A stretch of DNA of 64,000 nt from SZUA-584 sp040768905 (GTDB lineage: Bacteria; Bacillota; Clostridia; Christensenellales; SZUA-584), in contig JAXGMA010000001.1 in NCBI GenBank assembly GCA_040768905.1, forward strand, positions 310,001 through 374,000, read 5' to 3'. The position numbers and the translations under genes were made by a program. Under the pieces are notes generated by a model. It did no database searches. It saw nothing but the letters and a program-made list of their open reading frames with translations, and had not been told where the DNA came from. Each line of letters starts with the position of its first letter. The first letter of the stretch is position 1. This document shows positions 10,316-18,055 of the stretch, piece by piece.

Positions 10316-11596
10316 ATGGCTGGCGAAAGAAAATTAAGGTTTGAGACACTGCAGTTACATGCAGGACAGGAAACGCCCGACCCGGCGACCGACGCGCGGG
10401 CCGTACCCATCTATCAAACCACGTCTTACGTGTTTCCCAGCGCCGAATCAGCAGCGGCACGCTTTGCGCTTACAGAAGCAGGCAATATCTACACACGCAT
10501 CATGAATCCGACGACCGATGTCTTTGAAAAGCGTATCGCGGCGCTTGAGGGCGGCATCGCCGCGCTGGCATTGGCCAGCGGATCGGCAGCCATCACATAC
10601 GCGATCCAGAACATTGCGCACGCCGGAGATCACATCGTTTCAGCCAAAACGCTTTACGGCGGCACTTACAATCTGTTTGCACACACATTCAAAGAGTTTG
10701 GCATTGAGGTGACTTTTGTTGACCCTGACGCACAAGGCAGCTTTGAAGCTGCGATCAAGCCTAATACCAAAGCAGTCTTCATTGAGGGGCTTGGAAACCC
10801 GAACTCCAATATTATCGATGTTCAGGCGGTTGCGGATGTGGCGCACGCGCACGGCATACCGTTGATCATCGACAATACGTTCACAACGCCGTACCTTCTT
10901 CGGCCAATAGAATACGGCGCAGATATCGTGGTGCACTCTGCCACCAAGTTCATCGGCGGCCATGGGACGTCTATCGGCGGGGTCATCGTTGACAGCGGAC
11001 AGTTCGATTGGGCGGCTTCCGGCAAATTTCCCGGGTTGTCTGAACCGAGCCCCGGTTATCACGGCGTGAAATTTACAGACGCTGCGGGCGCTCTGGCCTA
11101 TATCATTAAGGCACGCGTGACGCTGCTGCGCGACACCGGCGCTGCGCTTAGCCCGTTCAACGCTTTCTTGTTCCTGCAAGGGCTCGAAACGCTCTCGCTG
11201 CGCGTGGAAAGGCATGTTAAGAATGCACTCAAAGTCGTCGAGTATTTAAACAGTCATCCCAAGGTTGAGAAGGTCAACCATCCGTCGCTGCCGGACAACC
11301 CCTACAACGCGCTTTATAAAAAATACTTTCCCAATGGTGCGGGGTCCATATTCACTTTTGAGATCAAAGGCAGTGCCTCTGATGCCAAGACCTTTACAGA
11401 GCGGCTCAATATCTTCTCGATGCTTGCCAATGTGGCAGATGTTAAATCGCTCGTGATCCATCCAGCGAGCACCACGCATTCACAGATGAGCGAGCAGGAA
11501 CTTTTGGGCATAGATATCAAACCCAACACGATGCGCCTTTCCATAGGCACAGAACATATAGACGATATCATCGGCGATCTTGAACAGGCATTTTAA
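10316..11596 (+). CDS. metY: O-acetylhomoserine sulfhydrylase (homocysteine synthase)
   Basis: 426 residues, the length of MetY rather than the shorter cystathionine synthases (~380-400). It begins with the family signature FETLQLHAGQ, has the PLP lysine in HSATKFIGGHG, and the insert following it (FDWAASGKFPGLSEP) typical of MetY. It converts O-acetylhomoserine plus sulfide to homocysteine, feeding methionine. AAGGAGG lies 11 nt before the ATG. It completes the cysK/Rrf2 sulfur block; no SAM riboswitch or T-box fits in the 138-bp upstream gap. Confidence 0.92.
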   Translation: MAGERKLRFETLQLHAGQETPDPATDARAVPIYQTTSYVFPSAESAAARFALTEAGNIYTRIMNPTTDVFEKRIAALEGGIAALALASGSAAITYAIQNIAHAGDHIVSAKTLYGGTYNLFAHTFKEFGIEVTFVDPDAQGSFEAAIKPNTKAVFIEGLGNPNSNIIDVQAVADVAHAHGIPLIIDNTFTTPYLLRPIEYGADIVVHSATKFIGGHGTSIGGVIVDSGQFDWAASGKFPGLSEPSPGYHGVKFTDAAGALAYIIKARVTLLRDTGAALSPFNAFLFLQGLETLSLRVERHVKNALKVVEYLNSHPKVEKVNHPSLPDNPYNALYKKYFPNGAGSIFTFEIKGSASDAKTFTERLNIFSMLANVADVKSLVIHPASTTHSQMSEQELLGIDIKPNTMRLSIGTEHIDDIIGDLEQAF

Positions 11597-11606
11597 TCAA
11601 AAAATG

Positions 11607-11642
11607 ATAGAGCGAAAGCGGCAAAAGCTGCTTTTGCTCTAT
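11607..11642 (+). terminator. hairpin after metY
   Basis: A 13-bp stem with one G-T pair (11607-11619 with 11630-11642) and a 10-nt loop, placed 11 bp after the metY stop. The tail has few T residues, so termination may be weak. Confidence 0.5.
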
Positions 11643-11715
11643 TGTAAACGTTTCTTATAGACAGATAAACGATGACAGACCACGTGCAAGCTGGGAAATA
11701 ATTATGAGCTTCATT

Positions 11716-12098
11716 CATGAGAATGTCTCATGTGAGAAAAATAAACTTGTCCCGCTTGTCAGAGCGGCACAAAGGTCTTGATATCTTCTTTGAGTACGTT
11801 TCATAAATTGGAAAACCGCGTTATAGCCTTGTTATGTCTGTTTGGATATATCCGTATAGGCTCTTGTTTGTTTCCATTGTTCAAACAATCCTTGCCAACT
11901 GATATTTGCATTTTGGGCGGTAGGAAGTAGACGGTCTTGAGCGATAGCCATTTCTGCTTCTGCTATTGTTGCGTAAAAGCCAATGGTTTTAAATAGCTGT
12001 TTACCATCTTGCCAGCCTATTGTTAGTCTTGATTGCCACGGACAGCGCCTGTTTCCGGATAGCCTAATAACGCTGCCTGTGCCTTTCGCTCTTCTCAT
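11716..12098 (-). pseudogene. broken tyrosine integrase (N-terminal fragment)
   Basis: The frame opens at ATG 12098 and gives 88 residues that match the start of Tn916/phage-type integrases: a basic GSVIRL segment, an AP2-like arm-binding fold with WQSRLTIGW, and the linker WKQTRAYTDISKQT. A TAA (11832-11834) interrupts it, yet the same frame continues with QGYNAVFQFMKR, which resembles the expected core-binding domain, before a second stop near 11716. The catalytic half with the R-H-R-Y residues is absent. Its start overlaps the lipoprotein stop by 4 bp (ATGA), as in intact elements. It marks a degraded integrative element next to tRNA-Arg. Confidence 0.75.
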
Positions 12099-12430
12099 TT
12101 ATTCAACCTTTTAGCTAAATTATCTCTTTCAGTTTTTACATTTCCGTCAATTTGAATTTTAAATTTTAAAGCGCTTATCTCAATACTTAAAAGTAATGTT
12201 TCCGCAGATTCGAGCGTCCCGCTTTCATATAATCCATCAAGTCTGTCATATACATCTTCAAGTATTGCGTATGTGGCAGATTGAGAAGATTCGCCAGATA
12301 GATATTTGTCTGCTGCATCAAGAGCTTTTATGCCTAAATCATACGCATCGCTTGGCATATCGGCAGGCTTGCCACAGCCAGTCAAACATATAGCCACAAG
12401 CGCCATCATTATCAAGAGCACTCTTTTCAT
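12095..12430 (-). CDS. small lipoprotein of the degraded element
   Basis: 111 residues from ATG 12430 (GAGG 8 nt upstream). A basic start MKRVLLIMMALVAI runs into the lipobox LTGC, so Cys near residue 19 should be lipidated and the protein anchored outside the membrane. The mature part is acidic and helical with no recognised domain. It overlaps the integrase start by 4 bp. Lipoproteins of this kind often sit between repressor and integrase in Firmicute phages and integrative elements. It still looks intact, unlike the integrase. Confidence 0.7.
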   Translation of the reverse strand: MKRVLLIMMALVAICLTGCGKPADMPSDAYDLGIKALDAADKYLSGESSQSATYAILEDVYDRLDGLYESGTLESAETLLLSIEISALKFKIQIDGNVKTERDNLAKRLNK

Positions 12431-12508
12431 AACCCACACCTCGTTTTTTTGTGGTAAACTGTTTTTATAAAACTAACCAAAGTACGATTTTCAGCACACG
12501 CACCGATA

Positions 12509-12532
12509 GAATAAGAACATATGTTCTTATTC
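12509..12532. promoter_or_regulatory. 24-bp perfect palindrome with a LexA-type core
   Basis: GAATAAGAACAT is followed at once by its reverse complement. The centre reads GAACATATGTTC, which fits the Gram-positive SOS box GAAC-N4-GTTC. It lies upstream of the lipoprotein-integrase unit on the minus strand and just before a short plus-strand ORF with a GAGGAG site. Confidence 0.6.
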
Positions 12533-12547
12533 GAGGAGTGCAGTAAC

Positions 12548-12655
12548 ATGAAACATTCTATCTTCAACTACCGCACTTCATCCCTGTTGAATCGCCTCAT
12601 CATTCGGCTATACCTAGAAGCATGTCGATTGCAGCAGCGACCGCCCTATCTTTAG
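12548..12655 (+). pseudogene. truncated ORF downstream of the LexA-type palindrome
   Basis: ATG 12548 follows GAGGAG by 9 nt, directly after the palindrome. It encodes about 17 plausible residues (MKHSIFNYRTSSLLNRL) and then runs antisense into the 3' end of the repressor gene before stopping at 12655. I read it as the start of a once SOS-controlled gene cut by a deletion near 12598. The original function cannot be told. Confidence 0.35.
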
Positions 12656-12923
12656 GGTTGTCGGAGTTTTTTAACAGCAGATATTTTTCAGCAAGACGTT
12701 TTTCACTTGCCGTTATTGGGGCATCATCGAATCCCATTAAATATGATGGTTTAACGCCGAAGGTGTCGGCCATTTTTTTAATAGCTGGCCGCTTTATGTT
12801 TTTAACCATGCCGCTTTCATATTTTTGTATAGCAGATTTTTTTACACCTAATAAACGGCCAAGCTCTTCTTGTGTCATGCCGTGCTGTAATCGAAGTTGT
12901 TTGATTCTATCGCTCATATCCAT
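12600..12923 (-). CDS. XRE-family repressor of the degraded element
   Basis: 107 residues. Residues 5-60 form a classical lambda-repressor-type helix-turn-helix (IKQLRLQHGMTQEELGRLLG, then KKSAIQKYESG). The remaining ~45 residues lack a LexA-type peptidase, so induction would need another route such as a separate protease. AGAGG precedes the ATG by 8 nt. Divergent promoters and direct repeats lie just upstream, so this looks like the CI-type gene of a lysis/lysogeny-style switch that survived decay of the element. Confidence 0.8.
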   Translation of the reverse strand: MDMSDRIKQLRLQHGMTQEELGRLLGVKKSAIQKYESGMVKNIKRPAIKKMADTFGVKPSYLMGFDDAPITASEKRLAEKYLLLKNSDNPKDRAVAAAIDMLLGIAE

Positions 12924-12938
12924 AAAATCATCCTCTTT

Positions 12939-13005
12939 AGTATCCTAATATTATCATATATCGGTCTAAAATACAATATAATTTAAAATAAGTATCCAAA
13001 TAATA
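12939..13005. promoter_or_regulatory. repressor promoter and two AGTATCC operator repeats
   Basis: On the minus strand TTGTAT (12971-12976) and TAATAT (12948-12953) with a 17-bp spacer drive the repressor. Direct repeats AGTATCCTAATA (12939-12950) and AGTATCCAAATA (12991-13002) flank it, with a further reverse copy GATACTTT near 13060. Their arrangement is that of repressor operators. Confidence 0.55.
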
Positions 13006-13016
13006 TACAATAGGGG

Positions 13017-13045
13017 TTGACTTAACACATACGGGTATGTATAAC
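13017..13045 (+). promoter_or_regulatory. divergent early promoter of the element
   Basis: TTGACT (13017-13022) and TATAAC (13040-13045) with a 17-bp spacer containing the inverted repeat ACATA-CGGG-TATGT. It points away from the repressor, toward the stump ORF and the tRNA-Arg gene. Confidence 0.6.
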
Positions 13046-13082
13046 GAGTATATTAATAAGATACTTTCATTCAGGGGGTATT

Positions 13083-13250
13083 ATGCAAAAGCAACTATTG
13101 AGGTCAAAAATGGTCGGGGCTTTTTTCTTTCCTGCAATATATACACAATATGCAAATTATTTTTGCACAAAAATAAAAAACCCTTGTAAATGGCTTTACA
13201 AAGGGTTTTTCTTGGCGTGCCCGGAGGGATTCGAACCCACGACCTTTTGA
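13083..13250 (+). pseudogene. stump of a divergent regulator gene, read into tRNA-Arg antisense
   Basis: ATG 13083 has a GGGGG site 4 nt upstream and a good promoter. The first residues MQKQLLRSKMV resemble the start of Cro-like or small HTH proteins, but the frame then runs through non-coding sequence, a terminator and the antisense of tRNA-Arg to TGA at 13248. The element's body beyond this gene has therefore been deleted. Confidence 0.45.
13176..13211 (-). terminator. terminator of tRNA-Arg(ACG)
   Basis: Stem AACCCTTTGTAAA with TTTACAAGGGTT (one bulged base) directly after the tRNA on the minus strand, followed by TTTTTTATTTTT. It has T-rich flanks both ways and probably also stops transcripts from the divergent element promoter. 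Confidence 0.75.
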
Positions 13251-13289
13251 TTCGTAGTCAAACACTCTATCCGGCTGAGCTACGGGCAC
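13213..13289 (-). tRNA. tRNA-Arg (anticodon ACG), CCA encoded
   Basis: 77 nt. Acceptor stem GTGCCCG/CGGGCAC, D arm GCTC...GAGT, anticodon stem TTTGA/TCAAA with loop CTACGAA (anticodon ACG), T loop TTCGAAT, discriminator G and encoded CCA. The A at position 34 would be edited to inosine by TadA, whose gene is in this window. Its 3' end borders the integrative element remnant, a common attachment site position. Confidence 0.95.
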
Positions 13290-13315
13290 ATGCTGTTGCT
13301 GTTCAACGAGATATA

Positions 13316-13344
13316 ATTCTAATATATCATGTGGTGATTGTCAA
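13316..13344 (-). promoter_or_regulatory. promoter of tRNA-Arg(ACG)
   Basis: On the minus strand a perfect TTGACA (13339-13344) and TAGAAT (13316-13321) with a 17-bp spacer, 27 bp before the mature tRNA. Confidence 0.75.
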
Positions 13345-13504
13345 TAAAGCAAATGGCGGTCCTGCTGTTATTTCTGAAATTGGCTGGCGTTGGATGACAC
13401 AATGCGAAACAGATATTAAAAATAATTCTTGATAAAGAAGGATTTTTGATGAATCATGTCGAAAGACGCTTCATAATCATTTTTGATAAGGGAGGCAACT
13501 TATT

Positions 13505-14299
13505 ATGGTGAACAACAATAAACCAGGTGCTTATAAAGTATTCAACTTGCTGGCATTTGTCGGAATGGTCGTTGTAAATGCGCTGTCAAGCATGCTTCCT
13601 ATCAATGGCACCACCCCCGGAGCTGTGTCAGATTCTTATCCGAATCTTTTTGCACCGTCCGGCCTGACTTTTTCGATCTGGGGCGTTATCTATCTCTTGC
13701 TGGCTGCCTTTATCCTTTATCAGTTTGGTATCTTTAAAGGGAAGAGCGGATACAGTATTGATACGGTTAAAAATGTCAGTGTCTTTTTCATTATTTCTTC
13801 TTTGGCAAATATCGCATGGATTTTCAGCTGGCATTACCGTATCATCCCTTTGTCGATGGTATTGATGGTAATAATCTTGTTATGCCTGATACGGATCAAT
13901 TCCGTGACATACAAAGCACAACTGAGCAAAAAGGATAAGTTTTTCTTAAGGCTGCCGTTTGGCATTTATTTTGGATGGATCACTGTAGCCACAATAGCAA
14001 ACGCCACGACACTGCTTGTGAGCATCGGCTGGAACGGTTTTGGCATCGCTGAACCTGTATGGATGATCGTCGCGCTGGCTGCCGGCCTGATAATCGGCAT
14101 ATGGACAACGCTCAAGTACAGACATTTTGTTTACGGGCTTGTGTTCTTATGGGCTTATCTTGGCATCCTTCTCAAACACCTTGAGGTGTTCAGCAGCCAG
14201 TACACGCAGATCATCATTGCTACTATCGTATCCATGGTGCTTATAGTTGTAGCAGTTGTTATTGCAATTTGCAAATCTTGTTCCCAAAAGTCAGCTTAG
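13505..14299 (+). CDS. TspO/MBR-related integral membrane protein
   Basis: 264 residues with seven or eight hydrophobic segments. The stretch PNLFAPSGLTFSIWGVIYLL is the hallmark of the tryptophan-rich sensory/TspO-related family, here at the end of the first loop. It is longer than the classical ~160-residue TspO (five helices) and belongs to the extended group common in Firmicutes. TspO proteins bind porphyrins and related ligands; the role of the extended group is unknown. GGGAGG precedes the ATG. It stands alone between tRNA-Arg and a terminator. Confidence 0.75.
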   Translation: MVNNNKPGAYKVFNLLAFVGMVVVNALSSMLPINGTTPGAVSDSYPNLFAPSGLTFSIWGVIYLLLAAFILYQFGIFKGKSGYSIDTVKNVSVFFIISSLANIAWIFSWHYRIIPLSMVLMVIILLCLIRINSVTYKAQLSKKDKFFLRLPFGIYFGWITVATIANATTLLVSIGWNGFGIAEPVWMIVALAAGLIIGIWTTLKYRHFVYGLVFLWAYLGILLKHLEVFSSQYTQIIIATIVSMVLIVVAVVIAICKSCSQKSA

Positions 14300-14320
14300 G
14301 TCTCATTTTTTTCCTCTTGA

Positions 14321-14365
14321 CAAAATGCCGCCGCAGTCTCATGCGCAGCGGCATTTTGTTTTTTG
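14321..14365 (+). terminator. terminator after the TspO-like gene
   Basis: An 11-bp perfect stem (14321-14331 CAAAATGCCGC with 14348-14358) followed by TTTTTT. It separates two convergent genes and may also serve the minus-strand DUF6320 gene. Confidence 0.85.
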
Positions 14366-14382
14366 GTCAATATAGGCTTGGC

Positions 14383-15090
14383 TCAATAAAACAATCTGCG
14401 TTTGATTTGTTCCTTAAAATTTTTACGGTGTTCAAGTATGATGGCTGCAACACCAAGAACAGCGCACGGCACCAGCACATAAAAAGACCACCCTGCAAAT
14501 TTCATGTCAGCGGCATTTAAATAGATCACAACTTCAATCCATACAACCAACAGGCCGCAGGCCATAAGCAGGTATGCTGTTTTCAGAAGCAATCCTGTCG
14601 GTTTTTGCCGCGAAAACAACACGATGATCACAGCTGCAAGAACACCTGCAAATGCGACGATGGGAAGCGCTACACCGGCAAACCAATCTCCGCCGCTCAT
14701 TTTTTCTATCAGCAGCAGATAAAGCAAAACGGCAGTGCAGTCGAAAACCAACCAAACGATTCCCCTGCGCTTTTTCAAAAAAAACGGGAGCACGAAGAAA
14801 ACAAAGATCAGCACAAGCCCGCCTAACACATAGGCCGACCATGTGATAACGCTGTCCGAGAATACATCATAAAGAAATGTGATTAATATCGGAATCATCA
14901 GCAGAAGCGTTGCGAGCGTCGCAAAATACCGCTTGTCCACCTTTTTCACAAGATTGTCAAAATGATGGGAATACGGCCTTTCGCTTGGTTCTTCCCATGG
15001 TTTTTTGGGATTGATGACTTCTGTATGACACAGAGGACAATGCTTTTCGCTGTCTGAAAGCTCCACGCCGCAATTTACACAATAAGACAT
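14383..15090 (-). CDS. zinc-ribbon membrane protein (DUF6320 type)
   Basis: 235 residues. The N-terminus is a zinc ribbon (CVNCGVEL...CPLC, two CxxC pairs within 20 residues), then a proline-rich linker and six hydrophobic segments ending in a basic tail. I recognise the arrangement as that of DUF6320 proteins, whose genes recur next to an acyltransferase and an alpha/beta hydrolase, as here. It is the last gene of the three, 22 bp after the acyltransferase. The function is unknown; it may anchor or sense for the two enzymes. Confidence 0.75.
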   Translation of the reverse strand: MSYCVNCGVELSDSEKHCPLCHTEVINPKKPWEEPSERPYSHHFDNLVKKVDKRYFATLATLLLMIPILITFLYDVFSDSVITWSAYVLGGLVLIFVFFVLPFFLKKRRGIVWLVFDCTAVLLYLLLIEKMSGGDWFAGVALPIVAFAGVLAAVIIVLFSRQKPTGLLLKTAYLLMACGLLVVWIEVVIYLNAADMKFAGWSFYVLVPCAVLGVAAIILEHRKNFKEQIKRRLFY

Positions 15091-15112
15091 GAGCGGCCTC
15101 CTTATCTTTTGA

Positions 15113-16399
15113 TCAAAACCTTTGGTTGCTTTCGATTCTTATTGGTATTCCTTGTTTTACAAGAAAACGGAAAAATTCGCGTTCGACTGCGCTTTCTTTT
15201 ATGGTCCTTGTAAAATTCAGAATGAGTTTTCCTTGGTAAGAAACAGCACCGCAGACGATCTTATTCCGGGAAAGCGGTCCCAGAATAAAGTCTAAGCGTG
15301 TGACATAGCGCGACATTTCTTCAGGCAGTATAACAGCCCCAAGGTTTGAGATACTTGTCGATGATTTTCTGTCGCCAAAACGGTTAAAAGAGTATTTTAA
15401 AGCGATGTTTTTGATGAACAGCGGCATGAACCGCACTGCTTTGCGCCGTTCGGAACGCACATTCGTTGATATCTTTGCGCTGAGAAGTTTTTCTGTCACT
15501 TCACTTCTCATATAATGATGGACTGCGAAGACCACCTCATCAAAGCTGTATATACCGTATTTTGGATCAATCCCCGGATTCACGATACTGGCAAAATTCC
15601 TCATGGTGACCGACGGAAAAAAACGCCTCAGATTGATCGGGATGCCCACCTTCACGGGTTTATACCTTTTTTCATTTTTCGTTGTCTGGCGTTGGATCTT
15701 GTCGATCGCCATGATAAGGACGGCAGTCAGATAGTCTGTTAGTGAAACGCGCTTTTCTTTGGCGCGCTCAATGATATCCTGAGCAGGGATGATCCCGGTG
15801 ATGATATTGACAAAGCCGTCAGGCTCAACCGTCCCGCGGATGTAATAGGCATCGGGCTCGTGGCGCGAACGCGTCACGTTTTTTGCGTATTTGGCATACG
15901 CATCCTCCGTTTCACTGTCTGCCGGCGGCTGGCTGCAATCCAGGATCTGGGCGTCTCTTGGAATACTTGCATCGAATTTGAGCCGTAAATACTCGGCCAC
16001 AAGCGTTTTTAAAAAACATAAACCGCCTGTTCCGTCCGTCAGAACATGAAAGATTTCAACTGCGATTCTTTTGTTATGGTACAGTATCCGGAACATAAAG
16101 CCGTTGTTCTCTTTAAAATCCATCGGTGCGCAAGGATGGCTGACATCCTGTTTGACGGGCGGGAACCCTTCATTACGCTCTAAGTAGTGCCAGAAAATGC
16201 CGCGCTTGAGCGTAAGCGCAAAGCTGGGAAAACGCGCGAGTACAGACTTTAGTGCAAGAGTCAAAATCGCCGGATCGATATTTTCAATAAGGTTGGCAGA
16301 CAAGCGGAACAAAGCCTTCCAGTTCCTCCGCATAGCAGCCGGATAGATAAGGGCAGCATTATCAAGCTTCATCCAGTTTTTTTGTTTGGCGTTATGCAT
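15113..16399 (-). CDS. condensation-domain-like acyl/alcohol acetyltransferase
   Basis: 428 residues. The motif HVLTDGTGG near residue 115 is the HxxxDG active site of the chloramphenicol acetyltransferase/condensation superfamily, with an alcohol acetyltransferase-like layout (a second conserved patch around FGDRKSSTSISNLG). The His should deprotonate the acceptor of acyl transfer from CoA or a carrier. No phosphopantetheine carrier gene is nearby, so CoA is more likely. The start overlaps the end of the upstream hydrolase gene by 8 bp, so the two are translationally coupled. The substrate is unknown; glycolipid or alcohol acylation are possibilities. Confidence 0.75.
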   Translation of the reverse strand: MHNAKQKNWMKLDNAALIYPAAMRRNWKALFRLSANLIENIDPAILTLALKSVLARFPSFALTLKRGIFWHYLERNEGFPPVKQDVSHPCAPMDFKENNGFMFRILYHNKRIAVEIFHVLTDGTGGLCFLKTLVAEYLRLKFDASIPRDAQILDCSQPPADSETEDAYAKYAKNVTRSRHEPDAYYIRGTVEPDGFVNIITGIIPAQDIIERAKEKRVSLTDYLTAVLIMAIDKIQRQTTKNEKRYKPVKVGIPINLRRFFPSVTMRNFASIVNPGIDPKYGIYSFDEVVFAVHHYMRSEVTEKLLSAKISTNVRSERRKAVRFMPLFIKNIALKYSFNRFGDRKSSTSISNLGAVILPEEMSRYVTRLDFILGPLSRNKIVCGAVSYQGKLILNFTRTIKESAVEREFFRFLVKQGIPIRIESNQRF

Positions 16400-17282
16400 G
16401 GCCTTGCTCCAGAAACCCCCTTATCTTTTTCAGCGCTGCATTGGCTTCCGGGTTCTTAAAAAGCACATAAACGTGCCAAAGCCCTTCTTCGACAACAAAC
16501 TCACACTGGCTGCCGCTGAGCTCCAGCCGCCGCGCGAGCATGGCTGCGTCATCCAGAAGCACTTCTTCGCTTCCCGCGAACAATAGTGAAGGCGGAAAAC
16601 CGCTTAGATCTCCGAACAATGGCGAGACAAGCGGGTCTTTTTCGTTTCCTTTTGCGTAAGCGGCTGCATAGTTGCGCAGTAGTTTTTCCGTCAGCGTCGG
16701 GTCTTTCTTTTTATTGGTTTTATGCGACTGGCCGCTGCATGTCAAGTCAGTCCAAGGCGATATGCCGACCAAAGCATGCGGCAAGGGCATAGATTTTTGT
16801 TTAAGCAGCAGGCATAGTGCAAAGATCAAGCCGCCGCCTGCAGATTCTCCGACAAATGAAATATCTTTTGGCGCATAGCCATTTTCAAGCAGGTACTCAT
16901 AGGAAGCCAAGGCATCTTCAAGGGCTGCCGGGTAAGGGTTTTCCGGCGCAAGGCGGTATGCAGCACCTAAAACGCTTTTTCCTGTCTCAGCGGCCAGAAC
17001 GCTTGCGAAACCGACAGCATATTTGAGATTCCCTGAGACATATCCGCCGCCGTGCATATACAATATGACGCCCTGGCTTTGCTTGACGGATGGCTGTACA
17101 AAACACGATTCAAAGCCATCCATTTGGACAGTAGAGACGCTTACTTTTCCCGCCACTGTTCTGGCTTCAAGCTCTCCAAGCTTGTCCTGAAAGAGGCGGA
17201 TAGTCAAAATGTCCATTTTATTAATGATGGGTTTTAACAGCCGGATTTGCTCACGCGTACAGATGCTGATGAAACTTGGCAC
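16392..17282 (-). CDS. alpha/beta hydrolase (HSL/esterase type)
   Basis: 296 residues. The oxyanion motif HGGGYVSG and the nucleophile elbow GESAGGG place it in the hormone-sensitive-lipase (alpha/beta hydrolase-3) group; the catalytic His is in EGLWHVY near residue 268, and the acid lies about 30 residues before. It should cleave carboxylic esters in the cytoplasm; no signal peptide is present. It is the first gene of the hydrolase-acyltransferase-DUF6320 unit, so ester formation and breakdown are encoded together. No terminator is seen between the three. Confidence 0.85.
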   Translation of the reverse strand: MPSFISICTREQIRLLKPIINKMDILTIRLFQDKLGELEARTVAGKVSVSTVQMDGFESCFVQPSVKQSQGVILYMHGGGYVSGNLKYAVGFASVLAAETGKSVLGAAYRLAPENPYPAALEDALASYEYLLENGYAPKDISFVGESAGGGLIFALCLLLKQKSMPLPHALVGISPWTDLTCSGQSHKTNKKKDPTLTEKLLRNYAAAYAKGNEKDPLVSPLFGDLSGFPPSLLFAGSEEVLLDDAAMLARRLELSGSQCEFVVEEGLWHVYVLFKNPEANAALKKIRGFLEQGHA

Positions 17283-17491
17283 ATGTTGCTCCTCATAATT
17301 ATTGCTTTCCTAGTATTAAGTTACATGAATACTGTTTTTTTTTCAATAGCTGGAGGCACTGATATTTTTGATTTCAGTTTGCCGTTTTGGAGAAAGCGCT
17401 AAAATTATTGGCGTTGTACGGCAGATACAGCGAGCACCAAACTAAGGTAAAAAACACTGCCGACAAAAAAGCCGAACCAAATTAAAAATTC

Positions 17492-17606
17492 TTGACAGGC
17501 GCGAAGGGACTGTATAGAATATAATCTGCATGTTTTACCGTTCACTAGCCCCGATCGGTCAAATATGCCCGCATTATACAGCAATACACTGGGAGGAAAG
17601 AGCCTG
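17492..17606 (+). promoter_or_regulatory. promoter and 5' leader of rplM-rpsI
   Basis: TTGACA (17492-17497) and TAGAAT (17515-17520) with a 17-bp spacer. The ~80-nt leader contains AGCCCCGATCGGT (17547-17559), a self-complementary stretch. In many Firmicutes the rplM leader folds into an autoregulatory L13 element; position and length fit, but I could not confirm the consensus. The rest of the gap from 17283 shows nothing else. Confidence 0.6.
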
Positions 17607-18053
17607 ATGAAATCATATATGGCAAAACCCGGCTCGGTTGAACGCAAATGGTATCTGGTTGATGCAAACGGCATGGTTTTTGGCCGTCTCGCGAGCCAGG
17701 TGGCGTCTATACTGAGAGGGAAGAATAAGCCGGAATTTACACCGCATGTCGATACGGGAGATTATGTCATCATCGTTAATGCAGAAAAGGCCGTTTTTAC
17801 GGGAAACAAGCTGCAGCAGAAGGTTTATCGCCGGCATTCGGGTTATGTGGGAAGCTTAAAAGAAACAAAATACGAGCATCTGATGCAGCAAAAGCCGGAG
17901 TTTGCAATGTACGAAGCTGTTCGGCGCATGTTGCCAAAGAACAAGTTGGGCAGGGAAATGCTTAAAAAGCTGCGTGTCTACAAAGGCAGTGAGCATGAGC
18001 ATGCCGCACAAAAGCCCGAAGTGATCAAACTTGAAGGCGACAGGAGGGAATAA
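17607..18053 (+). CDS. rplM: 50S ribosomal protein L13
   Basis: 148 residues from ATG 17607, matching the family start MKSYMAKPG. Signatures GRLASQVASILRGK and HVDTGDYVIIVNA are unmistakable. L13 is an early-assembly protein of the large subunit. GGGAGGAAAG lies about 11 nt upstream. It forms the universal L13-S9 pair with rpsI, 2 bp downstream. Confidence 0.97.
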   Translation: MKSYMAKPGSVERKWYLVDANGMVFGRLASQVASILRGKNKPEFTPHVDTGDYVIIVNAEKAVFTGNKLQQKVYRRHSGYVGSLKETKYEHLMQQKPEFAMYEAVRRMLPKNKLGREMLKKLRVYKGSEHEHAAQKPEVIKLEGDRRE

Positions 18054-18055
18054 TC

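Noticed and set aside
13104..13289. Minus-strand 61-codon frame over the tRNA-Arg and its terminator
   Set aside because: It is wholly explained by the tRNA gene, its terminator and flanking AT-rich sequence; no ribosome site.
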